From positions 1 to 17,975 of the forward strand of contig JAJUJY010000083.1 of NCBI GenBank assembly GCA_029265085.1: DNA of 17,975 nt, in the 5' to 3' direction. Positions 1 to 7,989 of this stretch are shown here, in pieces. The DNA comes from Chloroflexota bacterium (GTDB lineage: Bacteria > Chloroflexota > Anaerolineae > Anaerolineales > Anaerolineaceae). The translations under genes and the position numbers were made by a program. Position 1 is the first letter of the stretch, and every line of letters begins with the position of its first letter. The notes under the pieces are model-generated. The model did no database searches and was not told the origin of the DNA. It saw nothing but the letters and a program-made list of their open reading frames with translations.

Positions 1-198
1 GCCACCACCATGGCAGTCGTCAAGAAAGTCCTGGACGGCACCTTCGCTGGTGGTGTGGAAGTTGGTTCATTGGCCAATGGTGGTGTAGGCATCGCCCCCT
101 ACCACGACTTCGAGAAGACCGTTCCGGCTGAACTTGCTGCTGAGATCGAAAAACTCAAAGCTGACATCATCGCCGGCACCGTCAAAGTCAAACCCTAA
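1..198 (+). CDS. BMP-family ABC transporter substrate-binding lipoprotein, C-terminal fragment
   Basis: This is the last 65 codons of a gene cut by the left edge; the frame is open from base 1, so the ATG at 10 is internal. The tail reads as the C-terminus of the BMP/Med/PnrA family of nucleoside-binding lipoproteins. It has the GTFAGG stretch, then LANGGVGIAPYHDF and a closing helix ending in IIAGTVKVKP, the usual end of the family, with the IxxGxxxV pattern seen in PnrA and BmpA. The protein would sit outside the membrane and deliver a nucleoside to the permeases encoded downstream. Codon use is strongly biased: all Ile are ATC, all Phe TTC and all Asp GAC, unlike the following genes, which fits very high expression. 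Signal peptide and lipobox lie outside the window. Family assignment is supported by the adjacent ATPase and two permeases; the substrate is inferred. Confidence 0.85.
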   Translation, partial: ATTMAVVKKVLDGTFAGGVEVGSLANGGVGIAPYHDFEKTVPAELAAEIEKLKADIIAGTVKVKP

Positions 199-221
199 TC
201 ACTAAAACGCCAAACAAAGAA

Positions 222-252
222 ACCGTCACCAGTAATGGTGGCGGTTTTTTAT
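222..252 (+). terminator. Intrinsic terminator after the binding-protein gene
   Basis: A 10-bp stem (ACCGTCACCA with TGGTGGCGGT, one G-T wobble) closes a 4-nt loop and runs directly into a T tract at 244-250. It lies 23 bases after the stop of the binding-protein gene. It separates that gene from the membrane components, a common way to express the binding protein in excess. Confidence 0.85.
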
Positions 253-284
253 TCAAATGAATGAATATTAATATTTTTTCACCC

Positions 285-309
285 GGAGAGCGTCTGATTT
301 TAGCTCTCC
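285..309. promoter_or_regulatory. Inverted repeat GGAGAGC-N11-GCTCTCC, possible operator
   Basis: Two perfect 7-bp arms (285-291 and 303-309) are separated by 11 bases. The repeat covers the place where a -35 element would sit for the predicted extended -10 at 312-320. It has no T tract, so it is not a terminator. Position and symmetry suggest a regulator site; the regulator is unknown. Confidence 0.35.
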
Positions 310-311
310 TA

Positions 312-320
312 TGGTAGAAT
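312..320 (+). promoter_or_regulatory. Extended -10 promoter for the ABC uptake genes
   Basis: TGGTAGAAT matches the extended -10 form TGnTATAAT at all but one base. No convincing -35 is visible, which is acceptable for an extended -10 promoter. Initiation would fall around 327, giving a leader of about 35 bases before the ATG at 362. Confidence 0.5.
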
Positions 321-361
321 ATTTTAATTAATATTTTCTACATTTTTTATAAGGAGTAATT

Positions 362-1924
362 ATGGCTCCTGTTTTGCAGCTAAAGGGCATTACAAAACAA
401 TTTCCAGGTGTGCTCGCCAATGACCACATCGATCTCACCCTAAATGAGGGTGAGATTTTGGCCTTATTAGGCGAAAACGGCGCTGGAAAAACAACCTTGA
501 TGAACATCCTCTACGGTCTATACCAACCAGACGAGGGTGAAATCCTGGTACGGGAGAAAAAGATCACTGTGCATTCCCCCACCGATGCAATTCACGCCGG
601 GGTCGGCATGGTCCACCAGCATTTCATGCTGATTCCCGTATTTACGGTAACCGACAATGTGATGCTGGGGGATGAAGCGCTCAAGGCCGCTGGATTCCTT
701 GACCGGCCAAAAGCAGCCGCTCGGATCACAGAAATCTCTCACACCTATAATCTCGAAGTGGATCCCTGGGCGTATGTGAGGGATTTGCCGGTGGGCGTGC
801 AGCAGCGTGTTGAAATCATCAAGTTATTGTATCGTGAAGCGGATATTCTCATCTTTGATGAACCAACCGCTGTGTTAACCCCCCAAGAAGCCGATGAATT
901 ATTTGAAATCATGCGTTCCCTCGTCAAGCAGGGAAAATCAATCATCTTCATCACACACAAACTGCGTGAAGTGTTGGATGTTGCCGATCGAATCATGGTT
1001 ATTCGCCGCGGCAAAGTGATTGGCGAAACCAAACCCGCCGATGCTGACCGAAACACACTCGCCGCGATGATGGTTGGCCGTGCCGTCAACCTGGAAGTAG
1101 AAAAAACTCCGGCAAAACCGGGCGATGTTGTCCTTGATATTAACAAACTAACCGTGACCGATGAGCTGAATCAGGTCATGGTAGATGAGGTTGATCTAAC
1201 GGTGCGCGCTGGCGAGGTCGTTGGCCTTGCAGGTGTTCAAGGAAATGGTCAAACTGAATTTGTTGAGGCACTTACCGGTTTACGGAAACCCGCCGGGGGG
1301 GCCATCAAAATCCTTGGTGAAGATATCACCTATGCAAACCCGCGGAAAATTACCGAACTTGGCTGCGCCCACGTTCCAGAAGATCGGCAAAAGGTTGGCC
1401 TGGTTCTCCCCTTCCCCATTCATGACAATATGGTGTTAAACACCTATTATCTTGAACCGTATGCCAAAGGGGTTCAACTACAGGATAAAGTGATCAAAGC
1501 AAACGCCGACAAATTAATTAAACAATTTGATGTGCGTACACCTGGCGCAGACATTTCTGTGGGTTCGCTCTCGGGTGGCAACCAGCAAAAAGTGATCATT
1601 GCCCGCGAATTATCCCGCCCGATTCGCTTTTTGGTGGCCAGCCAGCCAACCCGCGGCCTGGATGTTGGCTCAATCGAATATATTCACAGCCAAATCATCA
1701 AGAAGCGTGATGATGGCTGTGCAGTATTAGTGGTTTCTTCCGAACTGGATGAAATCATGGAATTGTCCGACCGGATTGCGGTCATGTTCCGGGGCAAGAT
1801 CATCGCAATCGTGGACGCCAAAAAAGTTACCAAATCGCAGGTTGGTTTGTTAATGGCGGGGGTTTCCATTGATGTGGATGAATCGGGGGAAGCTCCTTCA
1901 CAAGTAGTTGAAACCAGTCTTTAG
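362..1924 (+). CDS. ABC transporter ATP-binding protein, nucleoside (BMP) uptake type, double ABC domain
   Basis: This 520-residue cytoplasmic ATPase powers the uptake system and carries two fused nucleotide-binding domains, the RbsA/YufO-like layout. Domain 1 is intact: Walker A GENGAGKT at residues 37-44, Q-loop near Gln86, signature-like LPVGVQQR from 142, Walker B ILIFDEPT at 162-169 and H-loop His199. In domain 2 the Walker A is degenerate (GVQGNGQ, 291-297) and the Walker B reads FLVASQPTRGLD (423-434), while the signature LSGGNQQK (403-410) is canonical. This asymmetry is normal for the BMP/ribose importer subfamily, so one composite ATP site is probably catalytic. The start is well set by AAGGAG five bases upstream of the ATG. 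The gene is followed after 12 bases by the first permease. Nucleoside specificity is inferred from the BMP-type binding protein and permeases. Confidence 0.93.
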   Translation: MAPVLQLKGITKQFPGVLANDHIDLTLNEGEILALLGENGAGKTTLMNILYGLYQPDEGEILVREKKITVHSPTDAIHAGVGMVHQHFMLIPVFTVTDNVMLGDEALKAAGFLDRPKAAARITEISHTYNLEVDPWAYVRDLPVGVQQRVEIIKLLYREADILIFDEPTAVLTPQEADELFEIMRSLVKQGKSIIFITHKLREVLDVADRIMVIRRGKVIGETKPADADRNTLAAMMVGRAVNLEVEKTPAKPGDVVLDINKLTVTDELNQVMVDEVDLTVRAGEVVGLAGVQGNGQTEFVEALTGLRKPAGGAIKILGEDITYANPRKITELGCAHVPEDRQKVGLVLPFPIHDNMVLNTYYLEPYAKGVQLQDKVIKANADKLIKQFDVRTPGADISVGSLSGGNQQKVIIARELSRPIRFLVASQPTRGLDVGSIEYIHSQIIKKRDDGCAVLVVSSELDEIMELSDRIAVMFRGKIIAIVDAKKVTKSQVGLLMAGVSIDVDESGEAPSQVVETSL

Positions 1925-1936
1925 CGGGGGTGTTCT

Positions 1937-3223
1937 GTGAATAAAGAACCTGAAAAGAAAGACGTTAGCAAAATTTTGATTGAGGAACTTGTAAACAGCC
2001 CCTCCAAGAAAAAGAAAAAGCGCGGAGGCCAGACTGTCATCATTGCAGTTTTGGCAGTGGTTACAGGGCTGATTTTAGGCGCGTTATTAATTGGCGCAAC
2101 TACCGAAAGTGTTTGGGCTGCTTTCCAGGTATCTATCGGAGCTGGTTTGGCAGCAGCCTGGAAGGCAATCGCAACCGCATATGGAGCTCTCTTCATTGGT
2201 GCCTTTGGAGATCCTGCTCGAATTATTGCTGCTCTGCAAGCAGGCCCTCAGGCTGACGGCGGGTTGGAAATTCGCCGCGCTTTAAATCCGGCATTAGAAA
2301 GCCTGGTCGTGGCTGTTCCGTATATTTTCACCGGCTTAGGCGTTGCCCTTGGTTTTCGGGCTGGCTTGTTCAATATTGGTGCCGAAGGCCAAATCTTCAT
2401 CGGGGCAACCGCGGCAACATTTCTCGGTTATGCCATCAAAGGTTTACCGCCATACATCCACATGCCGCTGGCTTTTCTCGGCGGTGCTGCCGCTGGTGCA
2501 CTTTGGGGTTTGATCCCTGGCTGGTTAAGAGCAAGAACAGGCGGCAGTGAAGTGATTAACACGATCATGATGAACTGGATCACCTTCCGCCTGACAGAAT
2601 GGCTGTTGACGGGTCCTATGTCGCGGCCTAATTCTGGTGGTGTGCCGTTAAGTCCATTTATTGAAAAAAGTGCTGAAATTCCCCAGTTCTTTGATAAACC
2701 AATCCGTTTCCACCTTGGATTCTTCATTGCGCTGGGTGTGGCTGTCTTCGTTTACTGGCTGCTCTTTAAAACAACCTGGGGCTTCAATTTACGAACGGTT
2801 GGCGCAAACCCCAATGCCGCCCGATACGCCGGTATGAGCATCGTCACAACGACGATTGTCGGCATGTCACTTTCAGGTGCGCTTTGCGGTATGGCTGGCG
2901 CAAATGAAATCCTCGCTGTAAACCGGTCACTCGCCTTGGGCTTTTCACCTGGCTTTGGCTTTGATTCGATTGCCCTGGCTTTATTAGGCAATAACAATCC
3001 AATCGGTGTTGTCCTTTCTGCCTTGCTGTTTGGCTTCTTGCGCAACGGCGCAACCAAAATGCAATTAGCCACAGCCATCCCCATCGACATCATCTCCATT
3101 CTGCAAGCTTTCATCATCATCTTTATTGCAGCACCTGCAATTATCCGCACCATCTACCGGCTGCGCGCTCCCAAACCGGAACATGAGGTAATTGCTGCCG
3201 CTGCTGCGCAGGGAGGTAAGTGA
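1937..3223 (+). CDS. ABC transporter permease, nucleoside (BMP) uptake type, first subunit
   Basis: This 428-residue integral membrane protein belongs to the BPD_transp_2 (RbsC/LivH-like) permease class. The N-terminus is cytoplasmic and very basic, with a Lys-rich run at residues 24-29, followed by a first membrane segment at about 32-53 and roughly nine more. The conserved stretch around residues 140-157 (FRAGLFNIGAEGQIFIGA) is typical of YufP/NupB-like permeases, as is TGGSEVINTIMMNWI. The start is GTG at 1937, preceded by a G-rich ribosome-binding site (GGGGG at 1926-1930). It lies 12 bases after the ATPase gene, and its stop overlaps the Shine-Dalgarno zone of the second permease. It would form the heterodimeric channel with that protein. 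Confidence 0.92.
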   Translation: MNKEPEKKDVSKILIEELVNSPSKKKKKRGGQTVIIAVLAVVTGLILGALLIGATTESVWAAFQVSIGAGLAAAWKAIATAYGALFIGAFGDPARIIAALQAGPQADGGLEIRRALNPALESLVVAVPYIFTGLGVALGFRAGLFNIGAEGQIFIGATAATFLGYAIKGLPPYIHMPLAFLGGAAAGALWGLIPGWLRARTGGSEVINTIMMNWITFRLTEWLLTGPMSRPNSGGVPLSPFIEKSAEIPQFFDKPIRFHLGFFIALGVAVFVYWLLFKTTWGFNLRTVGANPNAARYAGMSIVTTTIVGMSLSGALCGMAGANEILAVNRSLALGFSPGFGFDSIALALLGNNNPIGVVLSALLFGFLRNGATKMQLATAIPIDIISILQAFIIIFIAAPAIIRTIYRLRAPKPEHEVIAAAAAQGGK

Positions 3224-3225
3224 TC

Positions 3226-4500
3226 ATGGCAACATCAACAGTGATCACCCATCGTAAGATTGAAGTTGTATCAAAGAAACGGCAGTATATCCTGGGCTCA
3301 ATTTTTGTGTTAGCTGCTGTGTTAAATATATTACTGTTTGCAACCCAGGTGGATGCGGGTCTAACCACTACCTTTGGTTTAACTCCGGGTGGAATTACCC
3401 GTGGTGTGGCTGGATCTGTTGTTCTACCAACGCAAATTACCCTCTGGGTTTTAGCGATCTTCTGTGGACTGGCAGGTATTTACCAGCTTGTCCGAGGTTT
3501 TGGTAAACGAGCCAACATGGTGTTAGCCTTTGTCCTGTTTGGCTTCATCATGGCACTGCTCATTTGGACGGCAGCTGGCAAGTCATTCAACCTGGGTGGT
3601 TTACTTTACGGGTCAATTGTGCTTGCGGTTCCGATTGCGCTGGCAGCCTTTGCAGGCGTGTTATCTGAGCGCTCTGGCGTGGTGAATATCGCCGTCGAAG
3701 GCATGATGCTTCAAGCAGCAATGTCTGGAGCATTGGTTGGCAGTATCACCAAGAGCATTTGGTGGGGGCTGCTGGCTGCTATCCTTTCAGGGGTTTTACT
3801 CGCCCTGGTGCATGGCATTCTATCGATTAAATACAAGGTAAACCAAATTATTTCTGGTACGGTGATCAATATTTTTGCTACGGGGATGAGTTCGTTTATC
3901 TCATCGAAATTCATGCAAACCTACCAGAACTTAAACAATGCCCCGTTGGCTCCCCGTCTGCCCATTCCTCTGCTGGCTGATATCCCCTTCATTGGACCGT
4001 TGTTTTTTAACTCCAACATCTTTGTTTACGCGATGTTCATCTTGCTGATTGTGTTGCAAATCGCTCTCTTCCGCACTCGTTGGGGACTGCGTTTGCGCTC
4101 GGTCGGCGAACATCCCAAAGCGGCCGATACGCTGGGTATCAATGTCATTCGCACACGTTATATGGCTGTATTGCTCAGCGGCGCAGTGGCTGGTTTTGCT
4201 GGCGCTTACTTCACGATCGGGTCGATTGGCCGGTTCGAAGAATTGATGACGGCCGGTAAAGGCTTCATCGGCATGGCTGCGATGGTTTTTGGTAACTGGA
4301 CACCGGTTGGCGCATTTAGTTCCAGCCTCTTATTCGGTTTCTTTGAATCATTTGGTCCATCCTTATCGCTGGTCGGCAGCCGGATTCCCAACCAGTTTAC
4401 CGCCATGCTGCCCTACGTCGCCACCATGGTGATCCTGGCTGGAGTGGTTGGTAAAGGCCAGATGCCTGCTGCAGACGGCGAACCCTACGAAAAAGAATAG
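3226..4500 (+). CDS. ABC transporter permease, nucleoside (BMP) uptake type, second subunit with N-terminal extension
   Basis: The second BPD_transp_2 permease has 424 residues from the chosen ATG. The conserved BMP-permease stretch ERSGVVNIAVEGMMLQAA comes after residue 140, whereas in most relatives it lies near the N-terminus of a protein of about 300-320 residues. About 115 additional N-terminal residues here form roughly three extra hydrophobic segments. The core keeps the usual KVNQIISGTVINIFATG and FTIGSIGRFEELMTAGKGFI blocks. GGGAGG at 3211-3216 is nine bases from the ATG at 3226 but only three from the overlapping GTG at 3220 (shared with the previous TGA), so I prefer 3226. It partners the preceding permease and ATPase in nucleoside import, and a strong terminator follows. 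Confidence 0.92.
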   Translation: MATSTVITHRKIEVVSKKRQYILGSIFVLAAVLNILLFATQVDAGLTTTFGLTPGGITRGVAGSVVLPTQITLWVLAIFCGLAGIYQLVRGFGKRANMVLAFVLFGFIMALLIWTAAGKSFNLGGLLYGSIVLAVPIALAAFAGVLSERSGVVNIAVEGMMLQAAMSGALVGSITKSIWWGLLAAILSGVLLALVHGILSIKYKVNQIISGTVINIFATGMSSFISSKFMQTYQNLNNAPLAPRLPIPLLADIPFIGPLFFNSNIFVYAMFILLIVLQIALFRTRWGLRLRSVGEHPKAADTLGINVIRTRYMAVLLSGAVAGFAGAYFTIGSIGRFEELMTAGKGFIGMAAMVFGNWTPVGAFSSSLLFGFFESFGPSLSLVGSRIPNQFTAMLPYVATMVILAGVVGKGQMPAADGEPYEKE

Positions 4501-4524
4501 CAAGATACCATTCGTTATATTGAC

Positions 4525-4559
4525 ACCTCCCTGGTCATGTGGACAGGGAGGTATTTTTA
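4525..4559 (+). terminator. Intrinsic terminator after the nucleoside uptake operon
   Basis: A perfect 9-bp stem (ACCTCCCTG with CAGGGAGGT) closes a loop of about 10-11 bases, followed by ATTTTTAT. It starts 24 bases after the second permease stop and cleanly separates the importer from the exporter operon. Confidence 0.88.
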
Positions 4560-4565
4560 TGGTTT

Positions 4566-4574
4566 TGCTATAAT
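4566..4574 (+). promoter_or_regulatory. Extended -10 promoter for the exporter operon
   Basis: TGCTATAAT is a perfect extended -10 (TGn plus TATAAT at 4569-4574). The region upstream that would hold a -35 is occupied by the terminator hairpin, so the promoter probably relies on the extended -10. Transcription would start near 4581, about 28 bases before the ATG at 4609. Confidence 0.65.
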
Positions 4575-4608
4575 TACCTCGACGATAATAAATTAAAGGA
4601 TTGAGCAA

Positions 4609-5517
4609 ATGAGTACTATTCAGGTTGAAGACATTGTTAAAAACTTTGGAACACAGCGCGCGGTCGATCATGTCTCATTTTCCGTAGAACCAGGGGAAAT
4701 TTTTGGCCTGCTTGGACCGAACGGAGCTGGTAAAACCACAACCATTCGAACCATTTTGGATATCTTTAAACCCGATTCCGGAAGTGTCAGTATCTTGGGC
4801 GGCAAAATGTCAGAAGAAAAGAAAAACCGGATTGGATATCTCCCGGAAGAAAGAGGTTTATATCAGGATATCCAATTAGAGCAGTGCCTGGTTTATTTGA
4901 CTACGTTAAAAGGTATTCCGGCTGCAGAGGCAAAACGCCGTGTCGAAACGGGGATGCAGCGATTTGATCTGATTCCTCACCGCAAAAAGAAGGTCAAAGA
5001 ATTAAGCAAAGGCATGCAGCAAAAGGCTCAGTTGATCGTCACACTCATCCATAACCCGGAGTTAATCATCATTGACGAACCTTTCAGTGCATTAGATCCA
5101 GTCAATACACAAATGGTGAAAGATATTCTTCGGGAAGAACGCCAAAACGGCAAAACGGTCGTCATGTGTACTCATCAGATGCATCAGGTGGAAGAGTTAT
5201 GCGACCGGTTAGTGCTTATCAACCACGGGCGAACGGTTTTGTACGGTCCATTGGATGAAATTCGCCGTGGTTATGCCGGAACGGATGTAACGATCCATCC
5301 ATTATCCCCCTTGCCAGAGACAATCCCTGGGGTTCTCAGCCGAGAAGCTTTTAACAGCAGCTTCCGCCTACGGTTGGACAGCACCACATCTCCACAAGAA
5401 CTGCTGCGGTGGTTTGTGGCTCAGAATATATTACTTGACCAGTTTGAAGTGGCCATGCCAACCTTGGATGAAATTTTTATCCAGGTTGTCACCTCACGCG
5501 GAGAAGCGCAAGCATGA
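4609..5517 (+). CDS. ABC exporter ATP-binding protein (NatA-like, DUF4162-type C-terminus)
   Basis: This 302-residue cytoplasmic ATPase serves an ABC-2 type exporter. All nucleotide-binding motifs are intact: Walker A GPNGAGKT (36-43), signature LSKGMQQ (from 132), Walker B LIIIDEP (152-158) and H-loop His189. After about residue 220 there is a C-terminal domain of the DUF4162 kind found on NatA and drug or antibiotic efflux ATPases; it ends in the typical TLDEIFIQVV motif. The start has AAAGGA eight bases upstream. Its stop overlaps the start of the first permease by 4 bases (ATGA), so the two are translationally coupled. The substrate cannot be read from the sequence; Na+ extrusion, as in B. 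subtilis NatAB, or drug or peptide export are the family possibilities. Confidence 0.92.
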   Translation: MSTIQVEDIVKNFGTQRAVDHVSFSVEPGEIFGLLGPNGAGKTTTIRTILDIFKPDSGSVSILGGKMSEEKKNRIGYLPEERGLYQDIQLEQCLVYLTTLKGIPAAEAKRRVETGMQRFDLIPHRKKKVKELSKGMQQKAQLIVTLIHNPELIIIDEPFSALDPVNTQMVKDILREERQNGKTVVMCTHQMHQVEELCDRLVLINHGRTVLYGPLDEIRRGYAGTDVTIHPLSPLPETIPGVLSREAFNSSFRLRLDSTTSPQELLRWFVAQNILLDQFEVAMPTLDEIFIQVVTSRGEAQA

Positions 5518-6725
5518 ATAAGACCTGGCTGGTAATAAAACATGAATATTTACGGCATGTCCTACGAAAGCGCTTTATTTTGGCTTTACTAAGTGTGCCG
5601 CTTTTTGTGGCCGCAATGGTTGTTTTTGGGATTCTGGCCGCTGTGTTGAGCAACGATTCTCGTCCTGCCGCGATCATCGATCAGGCTGGCTTTATCCAAC
5701 AAGAGTCCATTGCACAACTACAAGAACCCGGCAGCTTATTCCCCAACATCAAATTTAATATAATGGCGGATGAAACTGCTGCCAAAGAATCTTTATCCCG
5801 AAAAAAAATTCAGGCATATTTCTTAATTCCACAGAATTATGCTGAAACCGGTCAGGTGATGCTGTATGTCATCGACACGCCTTCAAATGACGTCATTGAA
5901 GATTTTCAGAAGCTGCTGCAGTTAAATATTTTAAGTGATCAGTCGCCCAAAATTACAGAACGAATTTTGGAAGGGCCTAACCTGATTGTTCGATCATCCG
6001 TTGAAGAGAAAGAATTCAGCGAACGAAATTTCCTTGGTCTTTTGGTTCCAATACTCTCAGGTGTTCTTTTTATCGTTGCCATTAATACCAGTGGTGGGTA
6101 TCTTCTGCAGGCTGTAGTGGAAGAAAAAGAAAACCGAACCATGGAAATTGTTATAACTTCCCTCTCGCCAGAAGAATTAATGGCTGGAAAGATTATCGGT
6201 AATTTAAGTGTTGGGTTAACGCAATTAATCGCCTGGGTCCTCACCGGTTTTCTAGGGATAGCAGTAATGGGCCGATTTACCCCAGAAATGGCCAGCTTGG
6301 GACTTAATTTCAATTTCATGTGGATTATGCTGGTCACCTTCTTACCTGCATTTATCATGGTAGCAGCCTTGATGGCCATGGTAGGGGCAACAGCCACCGA
6401 AGCACGTGAGGCACAGCAAATCGCCGGATTGTTTACCCTGCCAATTGTGGCACCATTCTACTTTATTGGTGCAATCATGAATAATCCGAACAGTCCCCTT
6501 GCAATTGGATTGAGCCTCTTCCCACTTACTGCGCCGATGACCCTGCCCATGCGGACGGTTTTTACCACGGTACCCACCTGGCAGTTGATTGTTTCCATCG
6601 GTTTACTGGTCTTTTTTGCTGTATTTTCTGTTTGGCTTGCTGCCCGCGCATTTCGAATTGGGATGCTGCGTTATGGCAAACGGCTCAAACTGCGTGAACT
6701 CTTCCGGAAAACTCAACAGGCTTAG
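5514..6725 (+). CDS. ABC-2 type exporter permease (NatB-like), first copy
   Basis: This 403-residue membrane protein has the ABC-2 permease layout. A first membrane segment at about residues 21-45 is followed by a long extracytoplasmic domain (about 46-172), then five or six membrane segments (about 173-198, 228-252, 268-292, 303-323, 330-350 and 356-378). The cytoplasmic loop EEKENRTMEIVITSLSPEEL (about 203-222) after the second segment is the conserved coupling element of NatB-like proteins. It overlaps the ATPase gene by 4 bases and lies 22 bases before a second, related permease. It likely forms a heterodimeric pore with that protein, driven by the upstream ATPase. Confidence 0.9.
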   Translation: MNKTWLVIKHEYLRHVLRKRFILALLSVPLFVAAMVVFGILAAVLSNDSRPAAIIDQAGFIQQESIAQLQEPGSLFPNIKFNIMADETAAKESLSRKKIQAYFLIPQNYAETGQVMLYVIDTPSNDVIEDFQKLLQLNILSDQSPKITERILEGPNLIVRSSVEEKEFSERNFLGLLVPILSGVLFIVAINTSGGYLLQAVVEEKENRTMEIVITSLSPEELMAGKIIGNLSVGLTQLIAWVLTGFLGIAVMGRFTPEMASLGLNFNFMWIMLVTFLPAFIMVAALMAMVGATATEAREAQQIAGLFTLPIVAPFYFIGAIMNNPNSPLAIGLSLFPLTAPMTLPMRTVFTTVPTWQLIVSIGLLVFFAVFSVWLAARAFRIGMLRYGKRLKLRELFRKTQQA

Positions 6726-6747
6726 CTGCCATAAAGGATGATTTTTG

Positions 6748-7980
6748 ATGAACAAAATGAGCCTGATTCTAAAATACGAATTTTTATCGGTTGTAAACCG
6801 GCGGTCATATATTTTGACTCTGATTCTGGTTCCATTGATTACCTTTATCGTGCTGATGGTCATCAACGTAATCAAGCAGAGCAATTCTGGTCCAGATATT
6901 GTCCAAACCATCTTTGCTCCCCCACAAGAAGAAGTTCAGGGAGTTGTAGATCAAAGTGGGATTATTAAAATGATCCCTGACGAATACCAAAACAAATTAC
7001 TGTTTTACGAGAATACCGCATTAGCAAATCAAGCGATGCTGGATCAGGAAATCTCCAGCTACTTTGTAATCTTACCGGATTATCTTGAAACAGGAGATAT
7101 TGAATATTACCGGCAGGATTTCAACCCCATTGGCGGCGCTTCCCTTTCGAATGACCTGAATACGTTATTGGAGATTAATTTACTTAACGGGGATCAAAGC
7201 CTTGCGGGAAAAGTTGCTGCTCCAATGGATTTGGAAACCATTTATTTATCTGATCAGCCAGAACGCTCTCCAGACGATGTGATGACATTTATGCTGCCCT
7301 ACATGGTTACCATGTTGTTTTACATGTTTATCATGGGCGCTTCATCGTTAATGCTGAACAGTATTTCAAATGAGAAACAAAATCGAATTTTGGAGATTCT
7401 GCTCACTTCCGCAAAGCCAATAGAGTTGATGACAGGCAAAATCATTGCGCTTGCCCTGGTTGGTTTGCTGCAAACCGTATTTTGGAGTATTTCGGGATAT
7501 CTCTTACTTCAATTAGCCGGACAGACTTTTGTTTTACCTTCTGCTGCCAGTTTGTCACCAACCATTTTAATCTGGGGTGTGATCTTTTTCTTACTGGGGT
7601 ATTTTATTTATGCCAGTTTATTGGCTGGAATTGGAGCGCTCATTCCCAACATCCGAGAAAATTCTCAGCTTACCACACTGGTGTTTATCCCTCAAATCAT
7701 ACCTTTGTTATTTATTTCTGTGCTCATCACAAGACCAAACTCAACGATCTCCTTGATTTTAAGTTTGTTCCCTTTTACTGCACCCGTCAGCATGATGACC
7801 CGCCTTTCCGCAACGGTTGTTCCTGCATGGCAAATCATTGTATCCATCGCATTGATGGTTGCTACAGCCTATCTGGTCATCCAGGGGTCAGCACGTTTAT
7901 TCAATGCACAGCATATGCTCTCTGGTCAGCAGGTAAAAGTTAAAACCTACTTTAAGCTGTTGTTTCAGCGGGAAAGATAA
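6748..7980 (+). CDS. ABC-2 type exporter permease (NatB-like), second copy
   Basis: This 410-residue permease is paralogous to the preceding one. It has the same one-plus-five membrane layout, an extracytoplasmic domain from about residue 44 to 185, and the matching coupling loop NEKQNRILEILLTSAKPIEL. The late segments are also parallel (ILSLFPFTAPVSMMTRL here, LSLFPLTAPMTLPMRTVF in the first copy). The pair therefore arose by duplication and has since diverged widely. AAAGGA at 6733-6738 is nine bases from the ATG at 6748; a TTG immediately before it (6745) is an alternative start. The VanZ-like gene follows nine bases after the stop. Confidence 0.9.
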   Translation: MNKMSLILKYEFLSVVNRRSYILTLILVPLITFIVLMVINVIKQSNSGPDIVQTIFAPPQEEVQGVVDQSGIIKMIPDEYQNKLLFYENTALANQAMLDQEISSYFVILPDYLETGDIEYYRQDFNPIGGASLSNDLNTLLEINLLNGDQSLAGKVAAPMDLETIYLSDQPERSPDDVMTFMLPYMVTMLFYMFIMGASSLMLNSISNEKQNRILEILLTSAKPIELMTGKIIALALVGLLQTVFWSISGYLLLQLAGQTFVLPSAASLSPTILIWGVIFFLLGYFIYASLLAGIGALIPNIRENSQLTTLVFIPQIIPLLFISVLITRPNSTISLILSLFPFTAPVSMMTRLSATVVPAWQIIVSIALMVATAYLVIQGSARLFNAQHMLSGQQVKVKTYFKLLFQRER

Positions 7981-7989
7981 CCAGTCGCT

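Noticed and set aside
264..275. AATATTAATATT palindrome
   Set aside because: Low-complexity A/T sequence in an AT-rich intergenic region; symmetry is likely by chance.
745..1146. 133-residue open frame on the - strand inside the importer ATPase
   Set aside because: Antisense of conserved Walker B and signature motifs, no start signal or family resemblance.
3220..3225. GTG at 3220 as start of the second permease
   Set aside because: Only three bases separate it from the GGGAGG ribosome-binding site, whereas the ATG at 3226 has the normal nine-base spacing.
4520..4525. TTGACA as a -35 for the exporter promoter
   Set aside because: It is a perfect -35 sequence but lies 43 bases from the -10 and overlaps the terminator stem of the previous operon.
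5939..6397. 152-residue open frame on the - strand inside the first exporter permease
   Set aside because: Antisense shadow with no supporting signal; the + strand permease explains the coding pattern.
6745..6747. TTG at 6745 as start of the second exporter permease
   Set aside because: It is immediately followed by an in-frame ATG at 6748 with good spacing from AAAGGA.
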